Shown here: piece after piece, positions 6,354 to 8,462 of the stretch
Layout of the letters: each line of letters opens with the position of its first letter
Numbering within the stretch: position 1 is the first letter of the stretch
Assembly: GCA_021779635.1 (NCBI GenBank)
Contig: JAJYAH010000268.1
Span: 1 to 8,462 of the forward strand
DNA length: 8,462 bases
Direction of reading: 5' to 3'
Origin: Pseudomonadota bacterium
GTDB taxonomy: Bacteria; Pseudomonadota; Alphaproteobacteria; Rhizobiales; Xanthobacteraceae
The notes under the pieces: generated by a model
What the model saw: the letters and a program-made list of their open reading frames with translations, nothing else
What the model was told of the DNA's origin: nothing
Database searches by the model: none
Translations under genes and position numbers: made by a program

Positions 6354-7622
6354 TCACACCGGCATGACTTCCGGCTTGTTCTTCGGGAATTTTGCGATTG
6401 TGGCCTCGCTCACGTTCAGGTGCTGGGCAACCAGCGCCGGCGGCGTACCGGCGATCCAGTCGGACAGCGAGACATCCGCGAAATAGGAACTTCTGAACAC
6501 TTCGAGGAACTGCAAGTCGGTATCACCTGTGTTTTTGATGTAGTGTCCGAGGTTCTTCTTGACGTAGCCGACGTCGCCCGCGTTGAAGTCCATCGTGACG
6601 GCGTTCGGGCCGGTGTTGAACACCGTCATTTGTCCTTTGCCCTTGATCCAGTACTGCCATTCATCGGCGTTGGGGTGCCAGTGCATCTCCCGCAAGCCGC
6701 CGGGATGCACCGTTACCAGCGCGGCAGCGATGGTTGTTGAAACGGTGAAGTTGCGGCTGTCGGCGATGTGCACCGTACCGCCCGTCGTTTCGCGCGCGGG
6801 GGCACCCGATCCAAGCGAGAAGGTGAAGGGGTGTGGCGGCGCACCCTTTCCGCTGACCGCTTCGCGATCTGCGGCGAGATCGCCGGGCAATTTGCCCTGG
6901 AAGATGTAGAGGTCGCGCAGCGGGATGTCCTGGAACGTCTCTGCCGGAACACCGAAATTGTCGGCGAGGATATCCGGCGGCGTATGGGTGAACCACTCCG
7001 ACACCAGGAGGGTAGTGAACTCGGAGGCCTTGCCTTCATCGAAACATATGATGAACTCGCAGCCGTCCGGACCGAGGCCTTGCAGCGAATGCGGCAGGCC
7101 GGCAGGGAAATACCAGAGGTCGCCTTCTTTCACGTCGGCGATATAAGGCCGACCCATTTCGTCGAGAACGGTGATGCGGCAGGTGCCGTAGGTCATGTAG
7201 GCCCACTCCGCGAACTGGTGCCAATGCATCTCCCGGATGCCGCCGGCCGTCAGCCGCATGTTGACGCCGGAGATCGTGTCCGCAACCGCAAAGGAGTCCT
7301 GCGTTACCTGACGCGCCCAGCCGCCATTTTGAATGCGTCGCGGCGCGTTGTTGAAAGATGCCCAACTCAGCGGCATGCTGCCGACGTCGGTGGCTGGTGG
7401 AGAAAATGCTCCCGGAAACTGATCCCTGATGGCTGGATTCTGCGGGCCGGGATCGCTGACGCTCCTTGGATTCCTGGTGTTGATCGCCCCCTGCGGCGGA
7501 TCGTTTGGATTGCCGAAGGTGATATCGCTCTTCACCGGAGCGGCAGTCGCCGTGGTCACTGTCGCTGCCGTCATCATCCCACCTGCGGCAGTCGCCGCCA
7601 ACACGTCTCGCCTCGAGAACAT
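6354..7622 (-). CDS. oxdC: Tat-exported bicupin oxalate decarboxylase, 422 aa
   Basis: Mn-dependent enzyme of the OxdC/OxdD bicupin family, converting oxalate to formate and CO2. Cupin 1 has ligands H133, H135, E139 (REMHWHQFAEWAYM) and H178 (FPAGLPH). Cupin 2 has H314, H316, E321 (REMHWHPNADEW) and H360 (NLGHYIKN). The active-site lid is SEFTT at 200-204, in the place of SENST in the B. subtilis enzyme; its glutamate (E201), needed for decarboxylase rather than oxidase activity, is kept. The second-site glutamate E374 (FLEVFRSSYFAD) is also present. The N-terminus is a Tat signal: SRRDVL at 3-8, a small-residue hydrophobic stretch, and likely cleavage after TATAA near 28, so the enzyme should act in the periplasm. 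The start at 7622 is chosen because GAGGAG lies 9 bases before it and it places the twin arginines at 4-5; the in-frame TTG at 7643 is less likely. It has its own dyad element upstream. Confidence 0.94.
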   Translation of the reverse strand: MFSRRDVLAATAAGGMMTAATVTTATAAPVKSDITFGNPNDPPQGAINTRNPRSVSDPGPQNPAIRDQFPGAFSPPATDVGSMPLSWASFNNAPRRIQNGGWARQVTQDSFAVADTISGVNMRLTAGGIREMHWHQFAEWAYMTYGTCRITVLDEMGRPYIADVKEGDLWYFPAGLPHSLQGLGPDGCEFIICFDEGKASEFTTLLVSEWFTHTPPDILADNFGVPAETFQDIPLRDLYIFQGKLPGDLAADREAVSGKGAPPHPFTFSLGSGAPARETTGGTVHIADSRNFTVSTTIAAALVTVHPGGLREMHWHPNADEWQYWIKGKGQMTVFNTGPNAVTMDFNAGDVGYVKKNLGHYIKNTGDTDLQFLEVFRSSYFADVSLSDWIAGTPPALVAQHLNVSEATIAKFPKNKPEVMPV

Positions 7623-7666
7623 CGTGCTTTGCTCCTCGTGCAAGGAAAAAATCGAACCATCGTGAA

Positions 7667-7695
7667 ATAGCAGCGAGCTGTACGTGCGCCACTAA
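7667..7695 (-). promoter_or_regulatory. possible promoter of the oxalate decarboxylase
   Basis: TTAGTG (7695-7690), part of the dyad, and TGCTAT (7672-7667) are 17 bases apart, as before the small cupin. A start of transcription near 7660 would give a leader of about 40 bases. Consensus match is weak. Confidence 0.33.
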
Positions 7696-7709
7696 ATTGA
7701 AGGTTAGAA
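7688..7709 (-). promoter_or_regulatory. shared dyad element, copy 2 (before oxalate decarboxylase)
   Basis: Second copy of the 22-bp element, again TTCTAA at the 5' end and CAATTTAGTGGC at the 3' end, with CTAA-N8-TTAG. It lies 65 bases before the decarboxylase start, nearly the same distance as copy 1 from its gene. The rest of the 192-base gap 7623-7814 shows only the weak promoter and the ribosome site. Confidence 0.65.
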
Positions 7710-7814
7710 TGACTCATCCACGGGCATGTTGTCAGGCCGTTCCGCGAACACCGTCTTTCAATTCAGATGCCGGGCAACCATGATTGACGGCATTAGAACG
7801 ATTGCGATCTCCCA

Positions 7815-8462
7815 TCATTCGGCGGGCGCCAGCTGCGCGCTGCCGGGCGCCGCTTGCTTTCCGCGTCCGAACAGTCTGGTTTGCAGCCGGTCGAGGTAGA
7901 TGTAGACGACCGGTGTCGTGTAGAGCGTGAGGATCTGGGACAAAGCGAGGCCGCCGACGATAGCGTAACCGAGCGGCTGGCGAATTTCCGATCCGACGCC
8001 GGTGCCGACCATCATCGGAACGCCGCCGAGCAGCGCCGCCATCGTTGTCATCAGGATCGGGCGGAAGCGCAGCACGCAAGCTTGGGAGATCGATTCTTCG
8101 GCCGTCAAGCCCTCGGCGTGTTCGACTTGCTGGGCAAAATCCACCAGCATGATGCCGTTTTTCTTGACGATACCAATGAGCAATATCAAGCCGACGATCG
8201 CGATCACGCTTAGATCGATGTGAACCGCCATCAGCAATAGCAGTGCGCCGATGCCGGCCGAGGGCAGGGTCGAGATGATGGTGATGGGGTGGATAAGGCT
8301 TTCGTAGAGCACCCCCAGGATGAGATAGATGACGAACAGCGATGCGACGATCAGGATCGGCGTGCTCTTCAACGATGCTCCAAATGCCTGGGCGTTTCCC
8401 TGGAAACTGGTCTGCAGCGAGAGTGGCGGGTGAAGCTCCTTTTCCACCGCCTGGATGCCACT
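7815..8462 (-). CDS. RND efflux transporter inner-membrane subunit, C-terminal 215 aa (partial)
   Basis: C-terminal part of a hydrophobe/amphiphile efflux pump of the RND superfamily (AcrB/MdtBC type), a proton-driven inner-membrane transporter. The frame is open to the right edge, so the gene continues outside the window; a GTG at 8447 is an internal valine. Visible are the last membrane segments: ILIVASLFVIYLILGVLYES, a region from AGIGALLLL to GLILLIGIV, then ILMTTMAALLGGVP, and a final one around LGYAIVGGLALSQILTLYTTPVVY. The family signatures IGIVKKNGIMLVDFA, CVLRFRPILMTT and GSEIRQPLG are present, very like MdtB/MdtC. After the last helix comes a short cytosolic tail rich in Ala, Pro and Gln. 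The drug or metal specificity cannot be told. It is probably the last gene of its own operon, upstream of the decarboxylase promoter. Confidence 0.95.
   Translation of the reverse strand, partial: SGIQAVEKELHPPLSLQTSFQGNAQAFGASLKSTPILIVASLFVIYLILGVLYESLIHPITIISTLPSAGIGALLLLMAVHIDLSVIAIVGLILLIGIVKKNGIMLVDFAQQVEHAEGLTAEESISQACVLRFRPILMTTMAALLGGVPMMVGTGVGSEIRQPLGYAIVGGLALSQILTLYTTPVVYIYLDRLQTRLFGRGKQAAPGSAQLAPAE

Noticed and set aside
6161..6367. A 68-codon + strand frame starting with TTG in the gap between the two cupin genes, and a 75-codon - strand frame (6130-6357) starting with GTG.
   Set aside because: No ribosome site, no recognisable domain, rare start codons, and both overlap the dyad element and the hairpin cluster. 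Neither can be supported, although a decayed gene is not excluded.
7779..7799. A third site resembling the dyad element (TTCTAA followed by CAAT on the - strand) just after the RND gene.
   Set aside because: The second half TTAG is missing and the spacing differs, so it is probably chance similarity.
7815..8447. A complete 210-residue membrane protein starting at the GTG at 8447.
   Set aside because: The frame continues to the window edge and the sequence is the C-terminal part of a much longer RND transporter.

Overview
The window looks like chromosomal DNA from a GC-rich alphaproteobacterium, probably Hyphomicrobiales (Bradyrhizobium/Rhodopseudomonas-like). That assignment is an impression from base composition, codon choice and protein style; no marker gene is present. 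There is no RNA gene, transposase, integrase or CRISPR array.

Layout. One gene is on the + strand: a complete aldo/keto reductase (21-1049). Everything else is on the - strand and is described here in its transcription direction, from high to low coordinates. First comes the C-terminal 215 residues of an RND efflux transporter, running off the right edge (8462-7815). Next is a Tat-exported two-cupin oxalate decarboxylase (7622-6354), then a small single-cupin protein (6094-5690). Last is a tightly packed set: a Tat-signal [2Fe-2S] subunit (5594-4920), an FAD subunit that also has the four cysteines of a [4Fe-4S] cluster (4923-3943), a molybdopterin subunit (3930-1730) and a one-heme c-type cytochrome (1733-1191). 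The three enzyme subunits closely resemble the periplasmic aldehyde oxidoreductase PaoABC (YagTSR) of E. coli. The 4-base overlaps ATGA (paoA/paoB) and GTGA (paoC/cytochrome) indicate translational coupling.

Two results matter most. First, the molybdopterin subunit is broken by a one-base deletion at about 1942. The first 663 residues are in one frame; the last 70, including the catalytic glutamate of the GxGE motif, are in another. This is either a real pseudogenisation or a sequence error. Second, the oxalate decarboxylase and the small cupin each carry, about 60 bases before their start, the same 22-bp element (19 of 22 identical) with the dyad CTAA-N8-TTAG. This suggests one regulator controls both promoters, and possibly the Pao-like operon behind the cupin.

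How the genes may work together (inference): the oxalate decarboxylase, the Pao-like enzyme and the cytochrome are all predicted to act in the periplasm. The Pao-like enzyme would oxidise an aldehyde and pass electrons to the cytochrome. The decarboxylase would turn oxalate into formate and CO2. A shared substrate route is possible but unproven. The gaps 1050-1190, 5595-5689, 6095-6353 and 7623-7814 are all under 300 bases; what they hold is listed.
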